This document shows positions 46,151 through 58,930 of a stretch of 64,000 nucleotides of DNA, one piece after another. Each line of letters opens with the position of its first letter. The stretch's first letter is position 1. A program made the position numbers and the translations under genes. The notes under the pieces were generated by a model, which was given only the letters and a program-made list of their open reading frames with translations, ran no database searches and was not told the origin of the DNA. The stretch is from Nicotiana tabacum (lineage: Eukaryota; Streptophyta; Magnoliopsida; Solanales; Solanaceae): NCBI RefSeq assembly GCF_000715075.1, contig NC_134101.1:24296822-24360821 (forward strand), in the 5' to 3' direction.

Positions 46151-47325
46151 AACTACTTTGCCGCTAACTACAACTTGCAGGCCCAAACCCCTATTGGACT
46201 TGTGAATTAAGTGTCAAATACCCAATCGTAGTTTGAGGTAACTATAGAACAGTTAACATCTGTTCGTTCTTTAAGTGCTCAAACATTAGTTCTAGCAGAA
46301 GCTAACTCCAAATAAATTGCTAACTTTTAGAAATATTCAAATTGACATCATTGTTTGTAGTATTGTTTGAATAATAAGTATTATGGAGTAACACTTGGAC
46401 AAAATTCCCACTCTATAATACTCCTTTTTCTTCGATACTGCAATAGCGATGCCAAGTTGCAATTCAAAATCTGGCCATTTATTAGAATTACCTTTTGTTT
46501 TAATGCTGGAATTGACGCCTGAATCTATCTATAACAAACATAAAAAGTGTTCAAATTATCTAACACTAGTGAATTTGCTCAAGCTATGCGCGATTATTAA
46601 AGAAAATCAAATATGCCTAAATAATTATTGTTAAAAATTTTATAAAAGAAAAATCAATCTTTATTCTTCGATCAATTTTATCTTCTGTATACTTCAACTA
46701 CAACCCTATCAATTCTTCTAATTATATTCTCAAGGTTGATACCAAATGTGAAATTGAACCCAGCTCAACAATTCAACATCGACCAAATGAGAGATACTGC
46801 ATTCTTAAGAAATCTCAAGCTTTTCTATCTGGTTTTGAACTGTAAGTGTTTTGTTGATATTTCATTGGCCCAACTGAAAGCATATAGTAGTACATATAGG
46901 TTTTACTTATTGTGCAAGTCTTTTGGAAGCAACAAGATTAGCAAAATACATATGAAATGTAGTGTTGAAACATATATATAACTCTGTGTGTGCATGTTTG
47001 TTATTACTGTTGCGTATCAAGGTTTCCTCCCAAGCCATAGGTTACTCAAATCAATACGCAATACTATCATACAAGTACATCAAGTCATAGCGATTTCATA
47101 CATCAGGACCAAGCTTGTAAAGTTCATACTCACAACTTAATTGCCAAAGTTCTTCGAGGGAGAAAAACAAGAAGCCAAACTTAAAGTAACTTAAAAAGTT
47201 AAATTACATAGTATGATGCCACGTCCTTAGTCTTGAACTAAGCACACTGCGGCACTTGATAGCTTGCTCACGATCCTGCTATGCCGAGTCAGCCTAAAAT
47301 ACTACACTCAAGACCGCTAAGGGAA
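46151..47325. other. AT-rich spacer
   Basis: Open frames at 46449-46634 and 46736-46981 have no recognisable domains. The part from 47010 to 47325 may be internal sequence of the LTR-like fragment that follows. Confidence 0.4.
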
Positions 47326-47706
47326 TGTTAGATAATAAAGACAAGAGAAATTTGACAAGTGAAGCTTTTTATTATAGAGAACTTGATTGTTTTTCTCGAT
47401 AAGTTACAAATAAATATCTCCCTTTATATACTAGTCTCCTACGGGATAGTGAGTAAATAAAAATTATTACGCAAGTCCCTTATTATTTATAAGTAAGTCA
47501 TTTCTCTATAATTTTCTACATAGCTAGAATTTTCTAAGGACTTTTCTAGCAATTCCATAGGGTTCTAAAGTTTTCCATTAGAAATTTCTATATTTTTCTA
47601 GAACCTTCCTACAAGTGCTAGCCTCTTTCCTATGTAAGCTTTTCATATAACAAAAATATATGTCAAGTGACACCTACGTGACATGATGATGTGGCGGGTC
47701 CTGACA
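47326..47706 (-). mobile_element. LTR-like fragment, minus strand
   Basis: Read on the minus strand it starts TGTCAGGACCCGCC and ends CTAACA. It has a promoter-like TATATAAAGGGAG (near 47425) and a poly(A)-signal-like AATAAAAAGC (near 47365) in LTR order. The 381-base size fits a short LTR. No second copy, PBS or target duplication was found. Confidence 0.4.
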
Positions 47707-47989
47707 ATGATCTGTGCTAGAAGAGAAAGCAGACTAGGTGCTTTCCTACCTCTAGAAGAATCCAAAAAATTTCTGAAGATTAATCATGAACAAAAAATTA
47801 AAACTACCATTTATCATTTTTTGTTTTTGCCAACAAAAAATTATTAATGATATTACGAGTTACGACATTCAAGTGCCAAAGCTTATGAGGGATGAGGATT
47901 AGCACAGGGAATATCTCGTGAAACAGTATTGTGTTCTGTATGAAAACTACTGACAATTAATTTAGCACACAATTGACAGCAAAAATAAA

Positions 47990-48063
47990 TGCTTTCATTG
48001 AGAGTCGAACTCAAGACCTCCCGCTTACTAAACGGGTGCTCTAACCAACTGAGCTATGAAAGC
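47990..48063 (-). tRNA. tRNA-Thr (anticodon AGT)
   Basis: On the minus strand it begins GCTTTCATAGCTCAGTTGG and ends with TGAAAGC plus an A discriminator. The seven-base acceptor stem (GCTTTCA/TGAAAGC) pairs fully. The D-arm (AGCTC...GAGC), anticodon loop TTAGTAA and T-arm GTTCGACTC are all intact, and there is no intron. Internal A and B boxes are conserved. It stands alone among spacer and repeats. Confidence 0.93.
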
Positions 48064-48205
48064 TTTCTTGCATAATTTCAGCGCACATAAATATTTACCC
48101 GATAGTATTCTCAGTAATTTTGTCAATTCTTATGGTGTAATTAAGCCCCCTATACCTTCTTTCTATTTTCACCTTTTTTAAGCAATAACCTACTTTGTTC
48201 TCAAG

Positions 48206-48776
48206 GAAAATGTAAATTTTGTAACTGTTAATAGTATGTTTTCGTTCTATACGACTGCTCAAATATAAGCCAAATTCATTTGATGAGATGAAATTTTTGT
48301 CTCATATTTGGTCATCATATTGGCTATGCTGCGTGTGTCATCTTAAATCCAAATCCAACTAAGAGCTAAGACCTCAGCCCCAACGGATTTTCCATTCTGT
48401 GAAAGTCGCTTAAACCACTAGACAACCCAAAGAGCAAAAATATAAAATAATAAAAACGAAAAAGAGAAAGAAAGTGGAAGAGACCGTCTCGAAAATGGAA
48501 ATTTTGTAACTGTTAATAGTATGTTTTCATTCTATATGACTACTCAAATATAAGCCAAATTCATTTGCTGAGATGAAATTTTTGTCTCACATTTGGTCAT
48601 CATATTGGCTGTGTTGCGTGTGTCATCTTAAATCCAAATCCAACTAAGAACTAAGACCTCAGCCCCAGCGGATTTTCCATTTTGTGAAAGTCGCTTAAAC
48701 CACTAGACAACCCAAAGAGCAAAAATATAAAATAATAAAAATGAAAAAGAGAAAAAAAGTGGAAGAGACCATCTGG
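48206..48776. repeat. 285-base direct tandem duplication
   Basis: Unit 1 (48206-48490) and unit 2 (48491-48776) align with few differences over phrases such as GTTTTCGTTCTATACGACT / GTTTTCATTCTATATGACT. Many differences are C/T or G/A. No open frame is preserved. Confidence 0.92.
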
Positions 48777-49329
48777 AAAATGAACGAATATACTCTCTTT
48801 GATTTATAACATAATTGTTCGTTCAGCCAAAAATATTTACACTCTCTAGCCGGTATACATAAATCTATCTATCTATTTTTATCTATATCTATTTATACTA
48901 TATTAAAAGCACGAAACCCCTTAACAAAATATCGTTTAGTTTTTTACCCTTTAAAAATAAGTTTCACATTGGAAAAATATGTAATTTAAATTATTTTTTA
49001 AATATTTATGACTTAAAATTAAGTAAAATTTTAATTATTGCCTAATATTTAAGAATTCGAAATCAACTAAATTAGGATAAAAAATATTTAAAAAATAAAA
49101 GAGAATATCAAGAATAAAAGGTAAGTTTTTTGCCACATAAGAAAACTCCACGACAAAGTATTGTGTAATTTTTGTGTTCTTTTTTTTTTTTTTGGTAATT
49201 AACTGAACTTTTGTATTAATCACGAGTAAGCTGTACAAATCCATAGCTTGCTCACATAGCTCGCTATCTTTTATAACCTCCAAAGAAAAAGAACCAAAAC
49301 TTAGCCTATATATGCATGTATACACGTAC
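48777..49329. other. AT-rich spacer
   Basis: A T-run (49180-49193) and low-complexity sequence; no gene is seen. Confidence 0.4.
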
Positions 49330-49910
49330 TCAGAAAATAAAGCTTTGAACTAATCTATGTACATCTTCAGTAGCTCTAATTGTGCAATTGTATGCTATCT
49401 CTCGTGCAATGGCAATCCAATTCTTACTCTTCTTTTCAAAAATATTCATATTCCCTTCTATCCAGATGGCATGTGAGACTTCTGCATAGACCATCCGAAA
49501 TACTTTTGCCCTCTGAGTTCTCCCTTTGGCATTCTGAAGGATCCATTGTAGGTATTGATCCCAGGTTGTTGTCACTCTATAATCATGTTTCATCCAACAT
49601 CCAATTTTGCTCCATGTGTTCTGAGCGAAGGCATACCTAACAAACAAATGTTCTCTGCTTTCCTCATGCCCATGTCACAGTATGCAATGTGAATACACAT
49701 TCACTCCCCAGTTGCATAGCCTATATGTAGTAAGGAGCTTCCCTTGCAATAGTATCCACATAGTGAATTGGGCTTTAGGCCTGGTAGTGTTCTGAAACAT
49801 TAAGCATTTCCAAGCAACTCGAGGTCTATCACCCAGGAGTTGTAGGTATAGGTACCTGATCACGTTCTTCCTTTCAATAAGTTCTTGTATTTGGCTCAAA
49901 GTGCTTCTAG
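49330..49910 (-). pseudogene. LINE-type RT zinc-binding domain remnant
   Basis: Minus-strand fragments read LQLLGDRPRVAWKCLMFQNTTRPKAQFTMWILLQGKLLTTYRL (about 49845-49715) and LFVRYAFAQNTWSKIGCWM (about 49650). These are segments of the zf-RVT region found downstream of plant LINE reverse transcriptases. A stop and frame change near 49675 split them. The 5' part is cut off by the chromovirus LTR starting at 49916. Confidence 0.7.
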
Positions 49911-49915
49911 CATTA

Positions 49916-52639
49916 TGTAACGATCCGGCTGGTCGTTTTGAGTATTATAACCCCGTTCTCTCATTTACTGCTCAATTTATACTTTACAGTTATTTTATGA
50001 CTTACCGAGTTAGTTGGTTCGGGTCCGGAAGGATTTCGGAGTGAAATAAGACACTTAGTCTCTTAATTGAAAACTTAAGTTGAAAAAGTTGACAGGATAT
50101 TGACTTATATGTAAACGATCTCGAAATTTAATTATGATGATTCCAATAGCTCTGTATCATGATTTTGGACTTAGGAACGTGTTCGGAAAATTATTTGGAG
50201 GTCCGTAGTGGAATTAGGCTTGAAATAGCGAAAGTCGAATTTTTGGGAAGTTTGACCGGGGGGTTGACTTTTTGATATCGGAGTCGGAATCCGATTCTAA
50301 AAATTGAAATACCTCCATTATGTCATTTATGACTTGTGCGCAAAATTTGAGGTCAATCGGACGTGATTTGATAGGTTTCGGCATTATTTTGTAGAAATTA
50401 GAAATTTCAAAGTTCATTAGGCTTGAATTGGGGTATGATTCGTGATTTTAGCGTTGTTGGATGTGATTTGAGGTTTCGACTAAGTTCGTATTATATTTTA
50501 GGACTTGTTGGTATAATTGGTTGAGGTCTCGAGGGCCTCGGGTGAGTTTCAGATGGTTAACGGATCAATTTTGGACTCGGCATTCGAGCTGAAGAATGTT
50601 GGTTTTCTGTCACTGATTTCCTTCTTCACGGTCGCATGAAAATGTCCGCGATCGCGTAAGCTTGTTTGAGGCAGTGATGATTTTGTTCTTCGCGATCGCG
50701 TGAAGAGGGATGCGATCGCGTAGCTGTGCGAGTAGTGGAGCAGAAGTAGAGGTCACACGTTTTGTGCTTCGCGATCGCGTGGACGAGTCCGCGATCGCGT
50801 AGGCCTGTGAGAGTGAGCTTCGCGATCGCGTGGGAAAGTCCGCGATCGCGTAGGGTTAAATCCAATTTTACCAATTTGGAGCTCGGAGAAAGAGCATTTT
50901 CGAGAGATTTTCAAGGAAAATAACGGGGTAAGTATTCTTAACTCAATATTGATTAAATTACCCGAATCCATGATTGTTTTTGACATTTAATTAGTGAATT
51001 AAGTTGGAAGATTTAGAAAAAACCTCTTGGTTTAAATTGAAGATTTGAGGGTCGAGTTGAGGTCGGATTTTGGTAAAATTGGTATGATTAGATTCGTGGT
51101 TGAATGAGCTTTCGTATTTTGTAACTTTTGTCGGGTTCCGAGATATGGGCCCCACGAGTGATTTTTGGATGAAATTTCAGATTTTTATTGAAAAATTGTA
51201 TTTTTATATAAAATTAATTCCTACAATTTTTATTGACTGAATCGAATTATTTGTGGCTAGATTCGAGGCGTTTGGAGGCCAATTCACGAGGCAAAGGCAT
51301 AGCAGAATAAAGAATTTTACGGTTTGAGGTAAGTAACAGTTCTAAATTTGATCCCGAGGGTATGAAACCCCGAAATATGTATTATGTGATTGGTTTTGAG
51401 GTGACGCACATGTTAGGTGACAGGCGTGTGGGCGTGCACCGTAGAAATTATGACTTGGTCAATTCCATGGAACTGTGTAGTTGAAAAATCTGTTGATATC
51501 CGTACAATTTTTCCCGTATTAGAGAAATTGATCTATGAATCATGTTTAAATCATATGTTTACACTGTTGGGACCCACAGAGGTCATGTACTTGTGAAATT
51601 ATTTTCTAAATTACTGTTTTGCACTCAGTCACAGTTCTATTTGTATATTTTTACCTCAGTCTCTCTTATTCATTATTGATGCATCACATCATTGTTGTTG
51701 GAATGCTTATCATGATTTCTGAGAGCTCGAGAGACTGGAGAGGTTGATGACTAAATGAGGCCGATGGCCTAATTGTGAGGATATTTATGGATCGGGTTGC
51801 ACGCCGCAGCATGTTTCATTGATTCATGCCATGATTGGCTTGATATAGCGTTAGGTTGAAGGAACCCCTCCGGAGTCTGTACACACCCCCCAGTGAGCGC
51901 ATGTACCTACTGAGTGCGAGTGCCGAGTGATGAGTGACTGTGAGGAAAGAGTGTCTGTGAGGTTGGAGTGAATGGGAGGACTGAGTGACTGTTACTCTGA
52001 GAGGATGCATTGATTTCATTATTTGCTTCATTTCACCTATCATATATCACTATTTTGAAAATTTCGAAAAAAAATATTATTTTCTGTTTCGGTTAAATTT
52101 GATATGAAATTTCAGTGAAATCTTAAATGTTGAACTTGAGAGCATGCCTACCCTTTTATGTTGGAAAATACTGTATTTGGACATAGTTGAGAAAGCTCGT
52201 CACTACTTTCAGTTCTTTATTTATTATTGTTACTTACTGAGATGGTTGTACTCATACTATACCCCACACTTCGTGTGCAGATCCAGGCGATCCCGGATAT
52301 ATTGGGTGTTGATTCTTTCACACAATTGAGTTTTTGGAGATTCAGAGGTAGTTGCTATGTTTCGCAGACCTTGTCTCTCCTTCCCTATCCTTTTGCTTAT
52401 CGTATTTGGTCTTGGATTATTATAGACCGGGTTTTTCAGACTTGTAATGTATAGATGCTCATGTACTCAGTGACACCGGGTTTTGAGAGTGTATTTATTT
52501 CCAATGTTTGTGTGATTTATCCTTGAACTTAATTATTATGTTTTCCATATTTAAAATAAATTGTGGGTTATTGGTGTTGTCGGCTTGCCTAGTATTGAGA
52601 TAGGCGTCATCACGACAGGTGAGATTTTGGGTCGTGACA
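49916..52639 (+). mobile_element. 5' LTR (2.7 kb) of the truncated chromovirus
   Basis: It starts TGTAACGATCCGGCTGG and ends TTGGGTCGTGACA. At 50630-50860 it carries about eight CGCGATCGCG palindromes. It shares opening and closing blocks with the LTRs at 323, 6937 and 56485. Confidence 0.88.
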
Positions 52640-52641
52640 AG

Positions 52642-52653
52642 TTGGTATCAGAA
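52642..52653 (+). promoter_or_regulatory. Primer-binding site, tRNA-iMet type
   Basis: TTGGTATCAGAACC lies two bases after the LTR. It matches the usual TGGTATCAGAGC complement of initiator tRNA-Met with a late mismatch. Confidence 0.8.
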
Positions 52654-52840
52654 CCTAGGTTACAAAGGTCTCGCGAGTCATGAGCATGTTTAGTAGAGTC
52701 TTGCGGATCGGTACAGAGACGTCTTTACTTATCTTCGAGAGGTTGTCGAACCCTTAGGAAAATTTCACTTTCTTGTATTCTATCATGCAAACTTGTTGAT
52801 TTCGGAAAACTAAAAATTATGTTATTCTATTCTCTCACAT

Positions 52841-54368
52841 ATGGTAAGGACACGTACTACCGGATCAGACGGTCAACCACCAGTGCTACCAGTTAGGACC
52901 GCGAGAGGCCGCGGCCGTGGTAGAGGCCGGGGCCGAGGTAGAGGTCGAGGTGTCGCTTGTACAGTAGTTAGAGAAGCACTTGTAGCACCACCAGTTGCTC
53001 CAGCTCAGGAGCAGATTCCAAATGTAGTTGAGCCGGCGGGACCCGCTCAGCACCAGTTTTGCCCATTGAGATTCCAGGCCTATATAAGGCTTTGACTCAG
53101 ATATTGACAGTTTGCACTAGCCTTGCTCAGGTGGTTTCGGCTCAGGCCACACCAGCCACTTCTCAGGCCGGGGGAGGTACTCATACCCTTGTTGCCCGTG
53201 ATCCAGAGAAGGTAGTGCAGGGACTTCAAATACCGGGGGCACTACCGGCCTAGCCGACTGCAACTGCTCAGGCCCCGGTAGTCCCCGTTATGGTAGATGA
53301 TGAGCAGAGGATACTTGAGAGATTTGGGAGGTTTCGACCTCCATCATTTAGCGGTGCTGAGACAGATGATGCTCAGGGATTTCTGGATAAGTGCCAACAG
53401 ATGCTGCGGACAATGGGTATTTTGGAGACCAGTGGGGTCTCGTTTACTAATTTTTAGTTTTCTGGGGCTGCCTTCAGATGGTGGGAGGCTTATGAGAGGT
53501 GCAGGCCAGTTGATGCAGTACCACTTACATGGAAGGAATTATCCGTTCTTTTTTTTGGAGAAGTTTGTGCCGCAGTCTCGTAGAGAGAAGTTGCGCAGAC
53601 AGTTTGAGCAGTTACGTCAGGATGGCATGTCTGTGACGCAGTACGAGATGATATTTTCTGAGTTGACTCGTCATCCAGTTTGGTTGGTTCCCACTGATAA
53701 GGAAAGAATTAGGAGGTTCATTGATGGTCTCACATACCAGCTGCGGTTCCTTGTGACTCCGGAGAGGGTATCTGATGCTACTTCTGATGAGGTAGTTGAC
53801 ATTGCTCGGCAGATAGAGATGGTCTGTAGCCAAGAGCATGGAGAGAAAGAGGCTAAAAGGCCTCGTGGTCCAGGGGATTTCAGCGGTGTTCCTTCCGGGG
53901 GTCAGCTTTACCGCGGTAGGGGTCGTCATTATAGACACGCTCAGGCGGGTCGCCTAGTTCACCGTGGTGCATCATCCAGCCAGGGTTCATATAGTTCTCA
54001 TCAGGGTCAGTCATCTCTCAATGCCCTGCCAGCCTAGAGTTCATCCCGGGCTCCTTCAGTTCTGGGTTTATTTGCACCGGATGCTTCTAGCAGTTATTCT
54101 GGTTCTCGGGGTCCAATTTAGTCAATACCACCGCCAGTACCAGGGAGCTGCTTTGTGTACGGTGAATTTGTGCATATGTGGAGACAATGTCCTCGTCGCT
54201 CGGGAGGTCCAGTGCAGCAGAGGAATCAGACTACGACTTCAGTACCAGTTACTTCACTACCCGCCCAGCCAGCTAGGGGTCGCCCAAGAGGGGGAGGCCA
54301 ATCAGGTGGAGGTCAGGCCCGATTCTATGCTTTTCCTGTCAGTCCAGATGTCGTTGCCTCATATGCAA
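52841..54368 (+). pseudogene. gag: Chromovirus gag remnant with RG-rich start
   Basis: Met at 52841 begins MVRTRTTGSDGQPP and runs into an (RG)n stretch. The frame is lost near 53095. The capsid segment is recognisable (RFGRFRPPSFSGAETDDAQGF, EKFVPQSRREKLRRQFEQLRQ, RPVDAVPLTW). The knuckle near 54160 reads C-F-V-Y-G-E-F-V-H-M-W-R-Q-C: the second Cys is Tyr. Stops occur near 53093, 53250 and 53456. The protease start (SPDVVAS) is reached just before truncation. Confidence 0.83.
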
Positions 54369-56190
54369 TGTTCATTTGTACTTATTTATCAATAACATCT
54401 AATGATAGAACCCTTACTGCCTCTCCCCGTCATCATGCTTACATAATGTTCTGAAGTCGTATCATATCCGTAGGATCTGAATAAATACAATCTCATTCCT
54501 TTCGCCTTTTTACAACATTTTTCCTTTACTATTCCATAGTTACCTGCACCACATAACTCTGACTTAATACCATATCACACCATCTTCCCCCTTTAGGGGA
54601 GTACTAACATTTATTGCTATGAAGATTTACCTATAAATGTTTCACTTCTTCATATTTGGCGTCTTTTTACATCTTCACAGACTCTTACTTGCCTTGCGGT
54701 AACCCTTCTGTATCAGGGATAACTGAATTTCTTACGCACGAAGGTGACACCTAGTGTAATTGGCACACTTAGTCCCTTAAGCTTAACTCTGCTCGCAACG
54801 CTTGTTTTAGGGAAGCATCTTCATGAATGACCTTTAAAAGTTATTCTTCTGTTGTCCATTCAATTATCGCCGGAACGCGATCTCTGAAATTCTCACAATG
54901 TCAATTATTATCAAATCCTTCGGTCCCGAATTCATGTTCGGTTTATCTTATTCACTAGTCCATACTAATTTCTATTACTCCGAGGGTCTAACTTTTCCTT
55001 CTGGTAATCACGTATGAGTCACCAACTCATTTCTCGAAATGGGGACATGACTTTATGGCTTATACTCTTTTATTGTCTCAAGGCCTATAACTTCTTGTCT
55101 TTTCCTTCACTTGACTATAGAATTTGTAGTCCTGTCATATTTTGATTTACCGTTATCATCCATTTATCACATCTTACTCATAATGCTTCATTTACTCTCT
55201 TCTTATTCTCCCGCTAATATTTTTGTCTATCACTTTATTCTGAAAACTTCAACAAAATATTCTTTCGCTTTTAGCTCCCCTTGATCTATCTGCTGGCTAT
55301 TCGGGTCGCCTAGCATTCTCTCTTTACTAGTGGTGGGATCTATACAAAGGTAAATATTTATTCCCTCTAGGATTCCAGTGCCAATCGTCTAATTTTTATC
55401 TGGGCATTCTAGTATTTCATATCTAAATGTACTATTCTAGAGTGCACCATCGAGGTATCTCTCAAGGAGATCTATTACCACATTTACACTATCCTTCAGA
55501 AATAATATCTAATGATAATAATCCATCCACAATTTTTGGAATACTCTAACCCTAACTTGATCCTGATATCCCATCTTTCTCTTAAACTATATATGTCAGC
55601 ACCCATAGGGCATAATTGAGATGGGTGTGGACAATTATATATATATCTTCGTTACTGTTGAAAGAAACTCAGAAGGCTTATATTTATCTGCTTGAATTGT
55701 AAATACAGATAATCTTCACTAACTGGGAACCTTGTATCCTTCTTCACCTAGCTGCTTTTACTTGTTGAAACTTGTATCTACCTTCTGATTCTCTCATTAC
55801 TTTTTACCATATGGGTAGATAGATATTCATGCCTTAGGGCTCCTTATCAATAAGCTCACACGTCGTATTACACATATAATCTACTGAAGGCATTACATTT
55901 ACTCTTCATAAACATGACGCAAAATCGAGTTCCTCTGACTCAACTCTTCCATAGCTACATTCAATCTCTTACCAATTGTCTTTTTGGATGTATATGTCAT
56001 TGTATAAAGAATAAAATAGAATTTAGGAGTTTAAATTTTTTACAACTGAGCTCTACCACACGATCTAGAGTAAGAAGAAAGACTGACAATCCTAAATTCC
56101 CTGTAACCTCATGCTTATAAGTGTGGTGCACAACACACCCATAAAGAAGACTCTACTAGACATGTCTTGTAGACTCCCTAGGACATAACT
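54369..56190 (-). mobile_element. Leader/internal 5' sequence of a minus-strand Ty3 element
   Basis: Read on the minus strand this follows the primer-binding site at 56202-56191 and contains leader-like sequence (GGGAGTCTACAAGACATG, GTGTTGTGCACCACAC). No gag frame is visible in 1.8 kb. The join to the + strand chromovirus at about 54368 is an inversion-type junction. Confidence 0.5.
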
Positions 56191-56202
56191 GCTCTGATAC
56201 CA
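56191..56202 (-). promoter_or_regulatory. Primer-binding site, minus strand, perfect tRNA-iMet type
   Basis: The reverse complement is TGGTATCAGAGC, exact over 12 bases. It lies four bases from the LTR end at 56207. Confidence 0.85.
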
Positions 56203-57303
56203 CTTTTGTCATGACCCAAACTGTAGGGCCATGACGAGCACCTGATACCTAACTCAATCGAGTACCAATATAACGTATCATTCTTATCATACTATCATAG
56301 GTAAATGAACCGGAAAGGCCGTCATGAGATAACTAGAATAAAACATAAGGGAATACTAGACATAGGACGACCCAACATAATATAGAAACTTATACATATG
56401 ACATACGAGCCTATAAAGCCGACATAAACATTTGTATACTCAAGACATGGGCCGATAAGGCCATTCAAGTATCCATATACATGTTGTAATGACCCGACCG
56501 GTCGTTTTGAGTATTACAACCTTGTTTCCCTACTTACTGCTCAAATTGGGCTTTACAGTTGTTGTGTGAATTGCCAGGGCAATTAGTTTGGGTCCGGTGA
56601 GGTCTCGGAATGAAATGGAACACTTAGTTCCAAGGTTTAAATCTTAAGTTAAAATAGTGACCGGATGTCGACTTATGTGTAAACGACCTCGGGATTTAAT
56701 TCTGATGATTCCAATAGCTCTGTATGGTGATTTTGGACATAGGAGCGTGTCCGAAAAATTATTTGGAGGTCCGTAGTGGAATTAGGCTTGAAATGCCGAA
56801 AGTTGAATTTTTGAAAAGTTTGACCGAGGGGGTTGACTTTTTGATATCGATGTCGGAATCCGATTCTCGAAATTGGAATAGCTTCGTTATGTTATTTATG
56901 ACTTGTGTGCAAAATTTGAAGTCATTCTGGATTGATTTGATGTATTTCGGCACAAAATATAGAATTTGAAAGTTCAAAGTTCATTAGGCTTGAATTGAGG
57001 TGTGATTCATAGTTTTAGCATTGTTTGATGTGATTCGAGGCTTCGACTAAGTTCGTATGATGTTTTAGGACTTGTTGGTATAATTGGTTGAGGTCCCGAG
57101 GGGGCTCGGGTGAGTTTCGGGGTGGTTTCAGACCATTTCTAGGCCATTTTTAGTTGCTGGTTTCTGCCGACAGAGGTGTGCATCGCGATCACAAACATTA
57201 GGTCATGTTCACGAAGAGCAAACATCAGTTTAGAACCTTGTGAATCGCGATCGCGGAAGCTCTTTCGCGATCGCGTAGAACATAATCTCTGCTGCACTGA
57301 CCC

Positions 57304-57650
57304 GACTTTGGAAGCTTATATCTCGCAATCTATAATGAATTTGGAGATGATCCAAAAATAAAAGTTTTATCCCTTGATGTCTAGTTTTCAAAAATGTAAA
57401 CCAATTATCATTTGGAGTTGTGTACAAAAAGTTATGGTAGATACACTATAGGCTATTTGAGAAGAGTTTGGAAATCTCTATTGCACAGGGCTGACTGTGG
57501 AAGTTTATATCTAGCAATATATAAGAAATTGGGAGATAAATAACAAATAAAAGTTATAGCCCTTGGTGTCTAGTTTTTATAAAGTTAAACTATTCGCAAT
57601 TTGGAGTTTTGTACAAAGAGTTATGACCATTATACTAGAGGTTGTCTGAA
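57304..57650 (+). repeat. 189-base tandem duplication inside the solo LTR
   Basis: GACTTTGGAAGCTTATATCT at 57304 recurs as GACTGTGGAAGTTTATATCT at 57493. Similarity continues through TGATGTCTAGTTTT, ATTTGGAGTT and GTACAAAGAGTTATG. Confidence 0.8.
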
Positions 57651-58694
57651 AGAGTTGGAGAGTTTGTTCTTCGCGATCGCGAAGCCTTTTCCGCGATCGC
57701 GAAGAGTAATTTTGGGGCTGAAAATTTTTTTGCTTCGCGATCGCGAAGAATAAATACCTGGACAAAAGATATATTTTGAGGTTACGGCCATTTTAACACA
57801 TTTGGATCTATGGAGCTCGGATTTGTGTTTTGGGTTGAAAGTAGTAGAAAAATTCATAGACTTTAATTGAGGATTTGAAGGTCGAATTGTGGTCGGATTT
57901 TGAGTAATTTTGGTATGGTTGGACTCATGGTTGAATAGGGTTCGGATTTTGTGAGTTTTATCGAATTTCGAGATGTGGGCCCCACGGGTATTTTTGGGGC
58001 GTAATTTCGGATCTTTTGGAAAATATTAGTATTTTGATATGGAATTAATTCCTATAATTTTTGTGAGTTGAATCAAATTAATTGTGACTAGATTCGAGCC
58101 GTTTGGAAGTTGATATGCGCATAATGGAATTTCTGGAGCATTGCTTAGCTTGCTCGACATTAGATTTGGCTTGTTCGAGGTAAGTAACTCTTCTAATCTT
58201 GGAGTTGAGGGTATGAACCCTGAATATATGTATTTCGTGAATTGTTGGGAGGTGACGCACAAGCTAGGTGACCGGCGTGTGGGCGTGCACTATAGAAATC
58301 GTGACATAATTGTTCATGTGGAATTTAGTAGTTAAATAATCTTGGCATTTTCCATGCGGTTTTATGAGTTAAAGAAATTGAGCTGAAAAGCATATTAAAA
58401 ATCATGTTGAGGCTATGTGCCAGTATTATTGGGACCCACAGAGCTCATATTGTTGTGAATTATTTATTTTAAATTAAAAATTCATACTCAGTCATATTCA
58501 TTTCATTGCATATCATATCTCAGTCTCTATTGTTATTTATTGATACATCATATCATCATTCTGGGCTATTCTCATGACATTGTGAGCCCATAAGAGAAAA
58601 ACTGGAGAAATTGATGACTGAGGGAGGCTGAGGGCCTGATTGTGAAGATATAATTTTTTTGGGATCAGGCTGCACCATGTTGGCTTTATATATA

Positions 58695-58930
58695 TATATA
58701 TTATACTATTGCACGTGAGTTGGTCGTGCAGCACGTGAGTTGGCCGTGCGGATCCATATATTATACTATTGCATGTGAGTTGACCGTGCAACACATGAGT
58801 TGGCCGTGCGGATCCAGATATTATTATAGCACGTGAGTTGTCCGTGCAGAACGTGAGTTGTCCGTGCGGATCCAGATATGATATTATAGCACGTGAGTTG
58901 TCCGTGCAGCACGTGAGTTGTCCGTGCTTA
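58695..58930 (+). repeat. CACGTGAGTTG tandem array inside the solo LTR
   Basis: About eight copies of GCACGTGAGTTG(G/T)CCGTGC occur in pairs separated by GGATCCAGATAT spacers. They are related to the repeats at 8535-8675. Confidence 0.85.

Larger units (their letters stand above)
49916..54368 (+). mobile_element. Truncated chromovirus: 5' LTR, PBS, gag
   Basis: A full 5' LTR, primer-binding site and gag are present. Similarity to chromovirus gag-protease ends at about 54368, where unrelated sequence begins. It is a related but distinct family member from the element at 323-9414. Left flank CATTA; no right flank is available because of the truncation. Confidence 0.85.
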
